Counted from the first letter of the stretch, positions 26,038 through 35,214 are shown. The stretch: DNA of 64,000 bases from DAOPZC01 sp035353175 (GCA_035353175.1 DAOPZC010000018.1:1-64000); one strand, 5' to 3'. Notes: generated by a model not told the origin, from the sequence alone. Made by a program: numbers and translations.

Positions 26038-27786
26038 ATGTTTTGCAAAGAAGCGGCGGGCCGGTACCGGACATTGCGGCAGTGCATGCGGGGCGTGGGG
26101 TTTGTGGCGCTGGTGTTCAGCTTCACGGTGGCGGCTCTGCTGGCCGCGGACGCGTATCGGTCCGGCCCCGCGGAGACCGTGCGCGCGGAGGTGCTCGAGC
26201 AGTCGTTGGCGCGCGGCCGCGCCGCGCCGCAAGACGCGCAGGCGGTGGCTTTCGCCCGGGAGCTGGATCGTTTGGCGCGCCGGGCTTATTTCAACAGCCT
26301 GACGTTCCGTCAGGGCGGTATGGCGCTGTTGGTGCTGGGGCTGCTGGCCACGGCCGGCTGCTTCGGCGTGGCGTGGCGGATCAGCCTCTCGATTCCCGAC
26401 CCGCGGATGCTGGGGGAAGAAGATCCGGCGGGGGCTGACCGGTTGGCGGTGAAGGCGGTGCTGGGGGCGGGAATCGCGCTGCTGGCGGGAGCCGCGGTGC
26501 TGCAGGTCACGCTGGGACGGCGCGAGCCGTCGCCGGCAGACCGCGCGCTGCGGGTGAGCCTCAAAAATCCTGAACTCAAGCCGGGCGAGGAAAATGTTTG
26601 CCCGTGCCGCAGGGGTACGGCCCAGACCGCGCTTGCGGAACAGTGGCCTTTCATGCGCGGGCCGTCGATGTCGGGACGGTCGACGCTGACCAACCTGCCG
26701 GTGTCGTGGAACGGCGCGACCGGGCAGCGCGTCCGGTGGAAGGCCGAACTGACGCGTGGCGGCTCGAGCACGCCGGTCGTGTGGAAGAACCGGCTTTTCC
26801 TGACGGCGGGCGACGCCGCGGCGCGCACGGTGATGGCGCATGATGCCGAGACCGGCGCGCTGCTGTGGAAAACCGATATTCCCGACGGGGCCAAAGGCGG
26901 CGAGCCGTTGCCGGAGGTCGGCGAAGAGACCGGGTATGCGGCGTCGAGCCCCGCCTGTGACGAGGCGCAGGTTTATGCGGTGTTTGCCACGGGCGATGTC
27001 GCGGCGCTGGACCACGCCGGCAAGATCGTCTGGCAGGTGTTCCTGGGGCGTCCCAAGAACACCTACGGCCACGCCTCGTCGCTGGTGTATTGCGGCGAAA
27101 TGCTCATTGTGCAGTGGGACCAGGAGGAGCACGGCCGCATTCTGGCTTTGGATAAGAAGAGCGGCAAGACGCTGTGGGAAACGCCGCGCGAGGTCGGGAT
27201 GTCTTGGAGCACGCCGGTCGTGATGCCGCTTTGCGACCGGTTCGTGTTGCTGATCCACGCGAACCAACAGACGTGGGGACTGGAGCTGGCCTCCGGCAAG
27301 AAGCTGTGGCAGGTCGAGGCCGTGAGCGGCGAGATCGCGCCGTCGCTGGCGTGGGAGGGAGACGTCTGGCTCGCCGCCAATTGCTATTCGAAAATGGTGG
27401 CCTTCAAGCTGCCGCAGCAGGGAGATCCCCAGAAGCTGTGGGAGTGGGAAGACGGCAATCTGCCCGACGTGGCGAGCCCCGTGATCGCGGATGGACTGGT
27501 CTATCTCGTGACCGATGCGGGCGAGGTGCTGTGTCATGATCTGGCCGACGGCAAGCAGGTGTGGAGAAAAGAGCTCGAGGACGGCTTCTATGCCTCGCCG
27601 GTGGTTGCGGACGGCAAACTCTACGTGGTGGATCGCGTCAAGGGCGCATTCCGCGTGTACGCGGCGGGCCGTGAAGGGAAAGAATTGTCCGTGAATCCGA
27701 TGGGGGATGCGGTCTGCTCCACGCCCGCCTTCGCGGGCGGCCGCATTTATGTGCGCGGCCGCACGTGCCTCTGGTGCGTGGAGTGA
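26038..27786 (+). CDS. Membrane protein with PQQ-like beta-propeller domain
   Basis: 582 residues. Three TM helices (about 16-36, 93-117 and 138-158) precede a large extracytoplasmic beta-propeller (about 200-580) built from repeats of the PQQ/BamB type, such as ARTVMAHDAETGALLWKTDI, GRILALDKKSGKTLWETPRE and VLCHDLADGKQVWRKELEDG. Typical PQQ-dehydrogenase catalytic residues were not recognised, so a scaffold or ligand-binding role is as likely as an oxidoreductase. Start at 26038 is preferred over a TTG at 26014 because AAAAGGGGGGG lies just upstream. The gene ends 9 nt from the convergent lactonase gene. Confidence 0.7.
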   Translation: MFCKEAAGRYRTLRQCMRGVGFVALVFSFTVAALLAADAYRSGPAETVRAEVLEQSLARGRAAPQDAQAVAFARELDRLARRAYFNSLTFRQGGMALLVLGLLATAGCFGVAWRISLSIPDPRMLGEEDPAGADRLAVKAVLGAGIALLAGAAVLQVTLGRREPSPADRALRVSLKNPELKPGEENVCPCRRGTAQTALAEQWPFMRGPSMSGRSTLTNLPVSWNGATGQRVRWKAELTRGGSSTPVVWKNRLFLTAGDAAARTVMAHDAETGALLWKTDIPDGAKGGEPLPEVGEETGYAASSPACDEAQVYAVFATGDVAALDHAGKIVWQVFLGRPKNTYGHASSLVYCGEMLIVQWDQEEHGRILALDKKSGKTLWETPREVGMSWSTPVVMPLCDRFVLLIHANQQTWGLELASGKKLWQVEAVSGEIAPSLAWEGDVWLAANCYSKMVAFKLPQQGDPQKLWEWEDGNLPDVASPVIADGLVYLVTDAGEVLCHDLADGKQVWRKELEDGFYASPVVADGKLYVVDRVKGAFRVYAAGREGKELSVNPMGDAVCSTPAFAGGRIYVRGRTCLWCVE

Positions 27787-27795
27787 GGCTCCGGC

Positions 27796-28869
27796 TTATC
27801 CGCGCGCCGCGCCGAATTTGACATAGACCGGACGGTAGAGGCCGAAGGGCCCGTGGGCGGGCGTGAACTTGCCGCTGGCTTTGTCGTAGGCGTAGGACAT
27901 GAGTTCGTTCGAGTTCTCATGGCCCAGCAGCACAAACTTCTCGCCGGGCATGAATTCGAAATCCCGCGGCGACTTGCCGACCAGTCTGGAGATGGCCAGC
28001 AGGGACATCTTGCCCGTGTCGGGGTCGATGTCATAGGCGGCGATGCTGTCGTGGCCGCGGTTAGAGCCGAACAGCTGTTTCCCGTCGGCCGAGATCTTGA
28101 TGGCCGAGGCTTTGCTGTACTCGGTGAAATCCGGCGGCAGCATCGTCAGCGTCTGCACGTGCACGAAGGCATCGCCCGTGCACAGGAACGAGGAGATCGT
28201 GTTGTTGAGCTCGTGCAGCAGATAGGCGGTTTTCCGGTTGGGGTGGAAAATGATGTGGCGCGGCCCCGCGCCGCCCGCGCTGGTGATGGTAAGGTTGGCC
28301 TTTTCTTTCAAGCCTGAAGCACGCTCCTGAAAATCGTAGACCTTGACCTGGTCGATGCCGAGATCCACGACGCAGAGGTGCTTGCCGTCGGGCGAGACTT
28401 CCGCGCAGTGGGCGTGGGCCTTTTCCTGGCGTTTCGGGTCAGTTCCCCGGCCCGTGTGTTTGACCGTGACGGGCGGCGCGTCCGAGATGCGCCCGTCCTC
28501 CTTCAGTTCGAAGACCCCGGCAACGGCGTTGGTGTACTCCGCGAAAACGAGGGCCTTCTCCGCGGGATCGAGCGCCACGTAACAGGGCGCGGTAACGCCG
28601 ATGCGCTTGTGATTAAGCGGCAGGAGGATGTCCCCCTTGATCGCGTACGCGGCCACTACGCCGTTCTGGGCGGGAGCGCCGTATTCAGGCATGCCCTGAC
28701 CCGCGTAGAGGAAGGTGTTGCGCTTGGTCAGCGCCAAAAAAATGGCGTTCTCGATGCCGCTCACCAGGCCGATGGGGCGGAACGCGCCGGTCTCCGCATC
28801 GGTTTCAAAGATGTGGATGCCCTCTTTTTTTGCATCCGTGTAACAGCCGACATACGTCACGTACTTCAT
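27796..28869 (-). CDS. pgl: Lactonase family protein (6-phosphogluconolactonase-like seven-bladed propeller)
   Basis: 357 residues, no signal peptide, cytosolic. It follows the Pgl/YbhE family: start MKYVTYVGCYTDAKKEGIHI, then repeated blades with NAIFLALTKRNTFLYAG, KAHAHCAEVSPDGKHLCVVD, GPRHIIFHPNRKTAYLLHEL and SPRDFEFMPGEKFVLLGHEN. The family hydrolyses 6-phosphogluconolactone in the oxidative pentose phosphate pathway, although many members act on other sugar lactones. The start at 28869 has GGGAGAG about 9 nt upstream. The reading frame stays open further upstream, but that part is the antisense shadow of the reductase gene. Confidence 0.8.
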   Translation of the reverse strand: MKYVTYVGCYTDAKKEGIHIFETDAETGAFRPIGLVSGIENAIFLALTKRNTFLYAGQGMPEYGAPAQNGVVAAYAIKGDILLPLNHKRIGVTAPCYVALDPAEKALVFAEYTNAVAGVFELKEDGRISDAPPVTVKHTGRGTDPKRQEKAHAHCAEVSPDGKHLCVVDLGIDQVKVYDFQERASGLKEKANLTITSAGGAGPRHIIFHPNRKTAYLLHELNNTISSFLCTGDAFVHVQTLTMLPPDFTEYSKASAIKISADGKQLFGSNRGHDSIAAYDIDPDTGKMSLLAISRLVGKSPRDFEFMPGEKFVLLGHENSNELMSYAYDKASGKFTPAHGPFGLYRPVYVKFGAARG

Positions 28870-28934
28870 GGTGGCATCTCTCCCAAGGTCAGTTCCGGGT
28901 GTAGGGTATCGCAAAAACGCGGACGGGGCAAGGA

Positions 28935-30275
28935 TCACAGCGCAAAACGTTCGTCGTGGATGCGGCGTGCGGGAATGCCCAATCCCGCGAGCGCCTCGCG
29001 CACGCCTTTCATCATCGGGGGCGGCCCGCAGAGAAACACGTCGCGCGACGAGAGGTCCGGCACCCGCCGCGCCAGCAGCGTGCGGTCCACCCGGCCTTTT
29101 TCGCCGGTCCAGGCGGGGTCGCCGCTCATGACGGGGGTGAGCGTCAGCCGTCCGCTGGAGCGCGAGGCTAGTTCTTCCAGCTCGTTCTTGAACACCATCG
29201 TCGCGCTGTCTCTGTTCGCATAAATCAAGAGGACGTCGTGGCCGGTCTGAACGAGCGTCTCGGCCAAGGACCGGATCGGTGTGATGCCGATTCCTCCCGC
29301 AATCAGCAGGGCCCGTTGCGTACGGCAGGCTTTCGCCGTGAACACGCCATACGGCCCTTCGATCAGCACGGGTGTCCCGGGGCTCAGCTCCGGGATGCGC
29401 CGGGTGAAATCCCCCAGGCGCTTGATGCTCAGCCGGAGACCGTGGCCGTCCGGCGGGCGGGATAGCGAAAAGGGGTGCGCTTCCCAGCGAAAGCCCTTCG
29501 CGAGAAAACGGACGATCAGAAACTGGCCCGCCTCTGCCCGGAACGCGTCCAGATGGTTTCCCCCGATGTGGACCGAGGTCACGTCGCCCGCCTCGGCGAC
29601 GACCTTGTCGACGAAGAAGCGGTGCCGCGCCAGCGCGGCCAACGGCGCGCCGAAGCGATAGGCGAGAAAGGCGCCTGCCACGCACAGGTAGAGCAGGCAC
29701 CAGTAGAGCCGGAAGCCGCCGTGTTCGGCGAGGTCGCCTCCGACGGCCACCTGGTGCGGGATTGTCAGCCCAAACGCGACATACAGCACCAGATGGGTCG
29801 CGTACCAACGCTGATAGGAAAGCCGCGCGGACAGAACCAGCGCGGACGTCACTCCGGCGGCCAACATGAATAGCCAGCCCGCGTTGGCGGAGAGGAGACC
29901 TTGCCACGACTTGATGAAATCGGCCGACTGTGCCCAGTAGCCGACATCGGCCTGCATCGCGTGCCCGAACGTTGCGAGCACCGGATGGGCCAGAAGCAGA
30001 AAAACAAGGGCAAACCCCGCCACGTGGTGCAGGCGGGTGAGGCGGTCCATGCCGAACGACCGCTCCACCCACCGCACCCGGCCGAGCAATGCGAATTGGA
30101 ACAGAATCGCCAAGGCCGCCAGCAATCCGGTCAGGCGGGCCCACGCCAGCAACTGGTCCGGCGCACCTCCGACGAGGAGGTTGCCCGTCTCGTGGCAGAT
30201 GTGGGCCCTGAGCCACACTCCCGCAACGATCAGGAGTTGTGCGCCGGCCAATAGAATCACGGCGGCCTTTTTCAT
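28935..30275 (-). CDS. Ferric reductase-like membrane flavohaem oxidoreductase
   Basis: 446 residues. The N-terminal half (about 1-215) has six or so TM helices of the ferric reductase/cytochrome b type, with His in RLHHVAGFALVFLLLAHPV and YATHLVLYVAF as likely haem ligands. The C-terminal half is a ferredoxin-NADP reductase module: FAD-binding HPFSLSRPP, GPYGVF, NAD(P)-binding LLIAGGIGITPIRSL, and the terminal DVFLCGPPPMMKGV. It should move electrons from NAD(P)H across the membrane to an external acceptor. It starts 6 nt after the exported rubrerythrin gene, an obvious candidate electron acceptor. Confidence 0.85.
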   Translation of the reverse strand: MKKAAVILLAGAQLLIVAGVWLRAHICHETGNLLVGGAPDQLLAWARLTGLLAALAILFQFALLGRVRWVERSFGMDRLTRLHHVAGFALVFLLLAHPVLATFGHAMQADVGYWAQSADFIKSWQGLLSANAGWLFMLAAGVTSALVLSARLSYQRWYATHLVLYVAFGLTIPHQVAVGGDLAEHGGFRLYWCLLYLCVAGAFLAYRFGAPLAALARHRFFVDKVVAEAGDVTSVHIGGNHLDAFRAEAGQFLIVRFLAKGFRWEAHPFSLSRPPDGHGLRLSIKRLGDFTRRIPELSPGTPVLIEGPYGVFTAKACRTQRALLIAGGIGITPIRSLAETLVQTGHDVLLIYANRDSATMVFKNELEELASRSSGRLTLTPVMSGDPAWTGEKGRVDRTLLARRVPDLSSRDVFLCGPPPMMKGVREALAGLGIPARRIHDERFAL

Positions 30276-30281
30276 GGCGGT

Positions 30282-30908
30282 CTATTTCACGGTTTGGAAT
30301 TTCGTTTTCGGCGCGGAGCAGACCGGGCATTTTTTCAGGGCCGGGTTCAGGAGCTCGGCATAGCCGCAGATGTCGCAGACCATGAACTCTTTGCCCGCCG
30401 CCTTCCACGCGTCGAGTTCGCCGAGTGCCTGCGCGTACAGCTTGGCGTGCTCGACTTCAGCCATCATGGCGCCCCGGAACGCCTTGACCGCCGCCCCGTT
30501 CTTTTCGCTCTTGGCCAGCTTCATGAAGGCCGGGTACATGGTTTCCTTCTCATACGTCTCGCCGGCCAGGGCGGCTTCGAGATTTTCCTTGGTCGACTTC
30601 ACCTCGGCCTTTTCGAGGGTCGCCTTGGGTTCCGCGCCGAGTTTGGTGATGACGGCAGCCTGCTTCTGGGCGTGGATTCCTTCGGACCGCGACGCCGCGC
30701 GGAACAGCGCCGCGACCGACTTGTAGCCCTCCTCGTCCGCCTTGGCCGCGAAGGCCTCGTATTTGGCTTTGGCGTTGGACTCGCCGTTGAAAGACGCCTG
30801 GAGGTTCTCCAGGGTCGATTTGCCCGCACCCGCTTCCGCCGCATTTAACATGCCCGCCAGACCCGCGCACATCAGCGCGACCGCACCCGCCACTTGCATC
30901 GTTCTCAT
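30282..30908 (-). CDS. Rubrerythrin with signal peptide (exported)
   Basis: 208 residues. The start at 30908 has AAGGAG upstream and gives a signal peptide (MRTMQVAGAVALMCAGLAGM, cleavage near NAAEA). The diiron four-helix bundle follows with ligands in FNGESNAKAKYEAF, EGIHAQ, LAGETYEKETMYPAF and MAEVEHAKLY. The C-terminal rubredoxin-type Fe(Cys)4 site is CDICGYAE...CPVCSAPKTKF. Rubrerythrins reduce hydrogen peroxide and normally act in the cytoplasm; export is uncommon. The downstream membrane reductase could supply electrons. Confidence 0.85.
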   Translation of the reverse strand: MRTMQVAGAVALMCAGLAGMLNAAEAGAGKSTLENLQASFNGESNAKAKYEAFAAKADEEGYKSVAALFRAASRSEGIHAQKQAAVITKLGAEPKATLEKAEVKSTKENLEAALAGETYEKETMYPAFMKLAKSEKNGAAVKAFRGAMMAEVEHAKLYAQALGELDAWKAAGKEFMVCDICGYAELLNPALKKCPVCSAPKTKFQTVK

Positions 30909-31044
30909 ACTGATGACTCCTTTTCTGGGACGCCTCACGTCCGAGGACGACCCGTTTGTCCGACAGGATCTTCCATGACCCGCATGAAAGACCAGATAAG
31001 TTAAGATTCATTTTCCCATAGTCGGGGTTTTTCGACAAGCGGGA

Positions 31045-31072
31045 TTGACACCGCATTTTCCTTTTCTGTAAG
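31045..31072 (+). promoter_or_regulatory. Candidate promoter of FAD oxidoreductase at 31081
   Basis: A perfect TTGACA (31045-31050), 16 nt, TGTAAG (31067-31072, 4/6). The ATG follows 8 nt later, which would give an almost leaderless mRNA, but AAGGTG (31070-31075) is also a plausible Shine-Dalgarno, so the true start site may be further upstream. Confidence 0.35.
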
Positions 31073-31080
31073 GTGAACAC

Positions 31081-32457
31081 ATGAATAGGAGAAACTTCCT
31101 TAGGGTCGGCGGAGGTGCGGCCTTGCTGCCCGGGCTGCTGCCGCAGGCGTCGCGCGCCGCGGATGCGGCGGTGGCGCAGGGGACGACCGTGCGCGAACCG
31201 GCACGCGATATCCCGGTCGCTGAACAGGCCGACGTGGCGGTGTGCGGAGGCGGCCCCGCGGGCGTCGCGGCCGCTGTCGGCGCGGCGCGGCAGGGAGCGA
31301 AAACGCTGCTGCTGGAACAGCACGGCTGCCTGGGGGGCATCTGGACCTCCGGCCTGCTGAGCTGGCTGCTCGACTGCGACAACAAAACAGGACTGATGGC
31401 GGAGATCGCGAAGCGGATGGCCGAGCGGGGCGCCCAGACCGTCACGGCCGGCGGCAAAGCCACCAACGCCTTCGATGTGGAGGTGATGAAGCTGGCGCTC
31501 GAACAGCTCTGCGAAGAGGCCGGCGTGGAGGTCCGTTACCATACGCGCGCGGTCGCGGCGGTGACGCGTGACGGTCGCGTGACGCATGCCGTGACCGAAT
31601 CCCGTTCCGGGCGCGAAGCGCTGTCGGCGAAGGTTTTTGTCGATGCGACCGGCGACGGGGACTTCGGCGCCTTGGCCGGATGCGGCTTCGAGCTCGGGCA
31701 AGCCGGTACGGGATCGACCCAGCCCATGAGCCTGATCTGCCTGGTGGCGGGGGTCTCCGCGCCGGAGATCAGCGCGTACTACAACGATCTGGACCACGCG
31801 AGTTCCTGGGCCGCGCCGAAAGACAGGCTGCGTGCCGCCATGGAGGCGGGCGGTCATTCGCCGTCATATGCCAAACCCTCGCTTTTTCGTGTGCGCGACG
31901 ACCTGTTCATCTTGATGGCCAACCACGAATACGGCGTCAAGGGGACGGACGCGCGCGACGTGACGCGCGCAACGCTGCGCGCCCGCAAAGAGCTGCACGC
32001 GCTGGTCGACGGTTTGCGGAGCACCGGAGGCGTGTGGAAGGACCTGCGCCTCGTCGCGACGGCCGAGCAGATCGGCGTGCGCGAGGGGCGGCGCCTGAGG
32101 GGACTCTACACGCTCACAGCGGACGATCTGCGCGCGGGACGGCGCTTCGAGGACGCCGTCTGCCGCGCGACGTTCGGGGTCGACGTGCATGCGCTGGATC
32201 CCCGGAAGACGAAGGGTATCGAGGCGCAGTCCTGGCGTGCGAAGCCGTATGACATTCCGCTCCGTGCGCTGGTCGCGAAGGATGTGCAGGGCCTGCTCTT
32301 TGCCGGGCGCTGCATCAGCGGCGACTTCATCGCGCACTCCAGCTACCGCGTGACGGGCAATGCCGTGGCGATGGGCGAAGCGGCTGGCAAGGTCGCCTCC
32401 CTGGCGGCCCTCAGCGGACGGCTCCCGTCGGAGGTGAAACGGTCGGAATTCGCGTGA
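31081..32457 (+). CDS. Tat-exported FAD-dependent oxidoreductase (paralogue)
   Basis: 458 residues of the FAD_oxidored family. The Tat-type N terminus is MNRRNFLRVGGGAALLPGL with cleavage near SRAAD. FAD motif DVAVCGGGPAGVAAAVGAAR and EQHGCLGGIWTSGLLSWL; C-terminal GLLFAGRCISGDF and SSYRVTGNAVAMGEAAG. Motif order and many blocks match the enzyme at 23233-24675, so the two arose by duplication or were acquired as a pair; this one lacks the lipobox Cys. It is convergent with the RDD gene (25-nt gap). Substrate unknown. Confidence 0.8.
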   Translation: MNRRNFLRVGGGAALLPGLLPQASRAADAAVAQGTTVREPARDIPVAEQADVAVCGGGPAGVAAAVGAARQGAKTLLLEQHGCLGGIWTSGLLSWLLDCDNKTGLMAEIAKRMAERGAQTVTAGGKATNAFDVEVMKLALEQLCEEAGVEVRYHTRAVAAVTRDGRVTHAVTESRSGREALSAKVFVDATGDGDFGALAGCGFELGQAGTGSTQPMSLICLVAGVSAPEISAYYNDLDHASSWAAPKDRLRAAMEAGGHSPSYAKPSLFRVRDDLFILMANHEYGVKGTDARDVTRATLRARKELHALVDGLRSTGGVWKDLRLVATAEQIGVREGRRLRGLYTLTADDLRAGRRFEDAVCRATFGVDVHALDPRKTKGIEAQSWRAKPYDIPLRALVAKDVQGLLFAGRCISGDFIAHSSYRVTGNAVAMGEAAGKVASLAALSGRLPSEVKRSEFA

Positions 32458-32482
32458 GCGGGCGCGGCCTGCGCCGGGCCTC

Positions 32483-32914
32483 TTACTTGACCCGCCTCAC
32501 GACGGTGCGGGCGAGTTTGTCGTGCCAGCCTTGTTTGCGCGGATCGAAGATGATCCAGAGCAGGCCTGCCCCGAGCGGAAGCGCCGCGAGAAAGTAACCG
32601 AGAAAGCGGACGAGAAGCTGCCATGGCGCGGGCTTCCTGCCGGTCTCCGCATCCACGATTTTCGCGGAAACCCCCATTTTTCCGGGCGTCGCGGAGCAGA
32701 TGAGCCAGAAAAGCAAAATGATGAGGCTGGGCAAGACGAACGTGTTCAGAAAATCGACGGGGCCGCGCACGGTGATGTCGCTTTTGAAATATTCGCGGCC
32801 ATGGATGGCGTACAGAATCGGAACGGAAAAGAAAACAAACGCCACAACATCGATGACCCACGCCCAGAGACGGGGCCCGAAGCCGACATAGTCAGAAGGT
32901 TGTTTCTTCGCCAT
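32483..32914 (-). CDS. RDD family membrane protein
   Basis: 143 residues. The RDD pattern is present: GFGPRLWAWVIDVVAFVFF in the first TM helix, a central hydrophobic segment (FVLPSLIILLFWLICSATPGKMG) containing the typical TPGK, and a third helix followed by DPRKQGWHDKLARTVVRRVK, whose GWHDKLA is a hallmark. RDD proteins are small inner-membrane proteins, some implicated in ion or solute transport. The start at 32914 (MAKKQPSDYVGF) places the RDD core at its usual N-terminal distance; an ATG at 33001 would add 29 residues. Confidence 0.8.
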   Translation of the reverse strand: MAKKQPSDYVGFGPRLWAWVIDVVAFVFFSVPILYAIHGREYFKSDITVRGPVDFLNTFVLPSLIILLFWLICSATPGKMGVSAKIVDAETGRKPAPWQLLVRFLGYFLAALPLGAGLLWIIFDPRKQGWHDKLARTVVRRVK

Positions 32915-33063
32915 ACGTGACTGCTTTGCTAGCGTTCTGATATCCACGGTGACGGAACGAGAATACCCCTGCGGGCTGTTTATGGCAAGCCCGTTTTTCA
33001 ACGCCGCGGGCGGCGAAAAACGGTTTCGTGGTGCAGCGCGTTCTTGCCTTCCGGGCTCGACCT

Positions 33064-35058
33064 TTACCGGATGACCGGCCCCTGCTTGGGACCGGCGCCT
33101 TTAAGGTGCAGTTTGACCAAGAAAACATTGGAGGGAAGCCCGTTGTTGAAGCTGGGGAGCACCAGCGTGTGGAGCACCTGCAGGTCGATCTTGTCCTTGT
33201 TTTTATCGTAGTGCGTGAAGTGGTAGTTGTGTTCGGAATCCAAAAGCGCAAAAAGCGGGAGGTCCGGATATTGCTTGTGGACGTTCAGGACCATGGGGAC
33301 CGGATCGGCGTTCGGCGCGGGAGCCACGCGCGCTTTGAGCGACAGGAAAAGCTGCGGCGCCCGTTCGCCGAAGACGACGGCGTTGTCCGGGACGATCTTG
33401 GCCAAATCGGCGACGGCTTTTTTGTGCAGGTGCCCCCGTTCCGTCAGCTCCACGACGCCCTTGCGCCATCGCGGATTCGCGGCCGTCCCGAACAGCAGAA
33501 GCGCGACGAGCAGGAGATGCCAGCGTATGCCGCGCCGGAGGGTCCCCGGCAGACACCAGACGGCGAAAAAGAGGAGGATCGAGCCCACCTGCAACACGAA
33601 GGCCACGTCTTTCATGGTGGACGGAAAGATGGAGGTGTATTTGTAGGCTTCCGACAAAGGGAGCCGGCTGAAGCAGAGTTCCGAGACGCCCAGGGCGGAA
33701 AGGAGAACGCCCGCGGTGGCCGGGAGCGTCCATCTGCGGTGCCGCGCCCACAATCCCATGGCCAGAAGCAGTCCGGCCCCGGTCAGAATATAACCCCAGT
33801 TGCGTGTCCAGACGATCTTTTGCGGCAGGTTATAGGCGTTCGCCAGATAGTCGTTGAGGCTCTCGGCCTGCGATTCTGAGACGTCGAACGAGTGGAAACT
33901 GGCGAAAACGAACAGGACGGCGATCACCAGCAGAGCGAAGGACGATTGGCGCTCAGGGCCTGACCACAGTTTCAAGTCGTGGCGGGCTTCGAGCCACAGG
34001 ATCGGCATGAAGGCGATCACGGGGATGAAATAGTGCGAGTAATATACCGGCATGATCATGATGCCCGCCGCGTACAGGGGGGGCAAGAGATAGAGCAGGA
34101 GCCGCCCGTCCCACCGGATGGGCTTCTCGGTGAGCCGCCTGATGAGCAGGAGGGCGGGCAACACCAGGCACAGGGGAATCCAAATGCTCAGCAATCCGCC
34201 GCTGGGAAACCGCGGAAATGAGGAGATGCCTTTGAGCGTGGAGACCCAGTCAAAAGGATTGGGCAGGGGGTAACTCGAATCCGAAGCCTCCAGCAGCTCG
34301 TCGACGGACACGTCCTGCAAGACGGCGTCAGGGTAGACGAGCAGGCGGATCAAGCCATACTGGACGCAGCACGAGACGGCAAAACCCGCCAAGAACCAGC
34401 CGATGCGTTTCCAGCGGTTCTTCGCGGAGGCCGCCATCCCCGCGCCGCTGACGCCGAAGAGGGCCAGAAGCCAAATCGATTGTTTGACCCAGAGCCCAAG
34501 GCCGAACACGCAGCCGCCTAAGAATGGCCGAACGCCGCCTTTCTGACGCACGAGGATATAACCGAGCATGAGCAGGGAGGCCATCAGGGTGTCGTTGCAG
34601 ACGGTTCGCGAATAGACCAGCAGAAGGGGGTTCAGGATGCAGCAGGCGCAGAGAGCGAAAGCGATCCACGCGAGCGTTTTGCGCGACAGGAAAGCATAGA
34701 ATCCCAGCCAGGCCGCCGTGTTCAGCAGGAGCGGGAAGAAGCGGTGTGCCCACGTGGTTTGGCCAAAAATCGAAAAAGCGATCCACGTGAGCGCGTGCGA
34801 GGAGGGGCAAATGGCGTAGGTGTTCGGGTTGGCGCGGATGACCGAAATGAATTTGCCGAACAGCAACTTCTGTTTCCCTCCGCCGGAGTAGAACCCCTCG
34901 TCCGTCGCAAAGTATCCGTATTCCATCAGCGAGGGCGTGCCGCCGTCGCAGTCGATCCAAAGCCAGCGCGTCAGGACCAGCAGAAGGAGCAGCACCCCTC
35001 CGTAAAAGAGTCTCGAGGTCGCATTTCTGCCCAGAAAGAAGGCGGTCAAGCATGCCAT
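33064..35058 (-). CDS. GT39/ArnT-like polytopic membrane glycosyltransferase
   Basis: 664 residues with about 11-12 TM helices. The first extracytoplasmic loop carries the GT-C family acidic signature ATDEGFYSGGGKQ (Asp-Glu pair), where the polyprenyl-phosphate sugar donor is used. A C-terminal soluble domain (about 540-664) includes DNAVVFGERAPQLFLSLKA. Such enzymes transfer a sugar from undecaprenyl phosphate to lipid A, protein or another glycan on the outer face of the inner membrane. The divergent GT2 gene at 35805 encodes the kind of enzyme that makes such donors. AGGAG lies 11 nt before the ATG. Confidence 0.75.
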   Translation of the reverse strand: MACLTAFFLGRNATSRLFYGGVLLLLLVLTRWLWIDCDGGTPSLMEYGYFATDEGFYSGGGKQKLLFGKFISVIRANPNTYAICPSSHALTWIAFSIFGQTTWAHRFFPLLLNTAAWLGFYAFLSRKTLAWIAFALCACCILNPLLLVYSRTVCNDTLMASLLMLGYILVRQKGGVRPFLGGCVFGLGLWVKQSIWLLALFGVSGAGMAASAKNRWKRIGWFLAGFAVSCCVQYGLIRLLVYPDAVLQDVSVDELLEASDSSYPLPNPFDWVSTLKGISSFPRFPSGGLLSIWIPLCLVLPALLLIRRLTEKPIRWDGRLLLYLLPPLYAAGIMIMPVYYSHYFIPVIAFMPILWLEARHDLKLWSGPERQSSFALLVIAVLFVFASFHSFDVSESQAESLNDYLANAYNLPQKIVWTRNWGYILTGAGLLLAMGLWARHRRWTLPATAGVLLSALGVSELCFSRLPLSEAYKYTSIFPSTMKDVAFVLQVGSILLFFAVWCLPGTLRRGIRWHLLLVALLLFGTAANPRWRKGVVELTERGHLHKKAVADLAKIVPDNAVVFGERAPQLFLSLKARVAPAPNADPVPMVLNVHKQYPDLPLFALLDSEHNYHFTHYDKNKDKIDLQVLHTLVLPSFNNGLPSNVFLVKLHLKGAGPKQGPVIR

Positions 35059-35115
35059 ACGTCAACTCACTCCTGTCTAAAGAATAATGCTAAAATCCGA
35101 ATCCTATTTTTCTAA

Positions 35116-35144
35116 AAAATAGCACACTCGAAACGCGCGTTCAA
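35116..35144 (-). promoter_or_regulatory. Promoter of the GT39-like gene
   Basis: Minus strand: TTGAAC (35139-35144), 17 nt, TATTTT (35116-35121), giving a leader of about 50 nt with a Shine-Dalgarno. The -10 overlaps an inverted repeat CTATTTTT (35104-35111) / AAAAATAG (35115-35122) that could be a regulator site. The gap (35059-35214) is AT-rich and also serves the divergent methyltransferase gene. Confidence 0.45.
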
Positions 35145-35214
35145 CCCTTGCTTGAAAAAAAACGGGGTAAAAGAGATTGCGGGCGCTGAAAGAACGTGAA
35201 AAGATAAAACCACA

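Noticed and set aside
27796..30408. One 870-residue reading frame on the minus strand that would extend the lactonase upstream
   Set aside because: The upstream part is Arg/Pro-rich with no family features and lies antisense-frame over the ferric reductase-like gene; the lactonase begins at 28869 with its own ribosome site.
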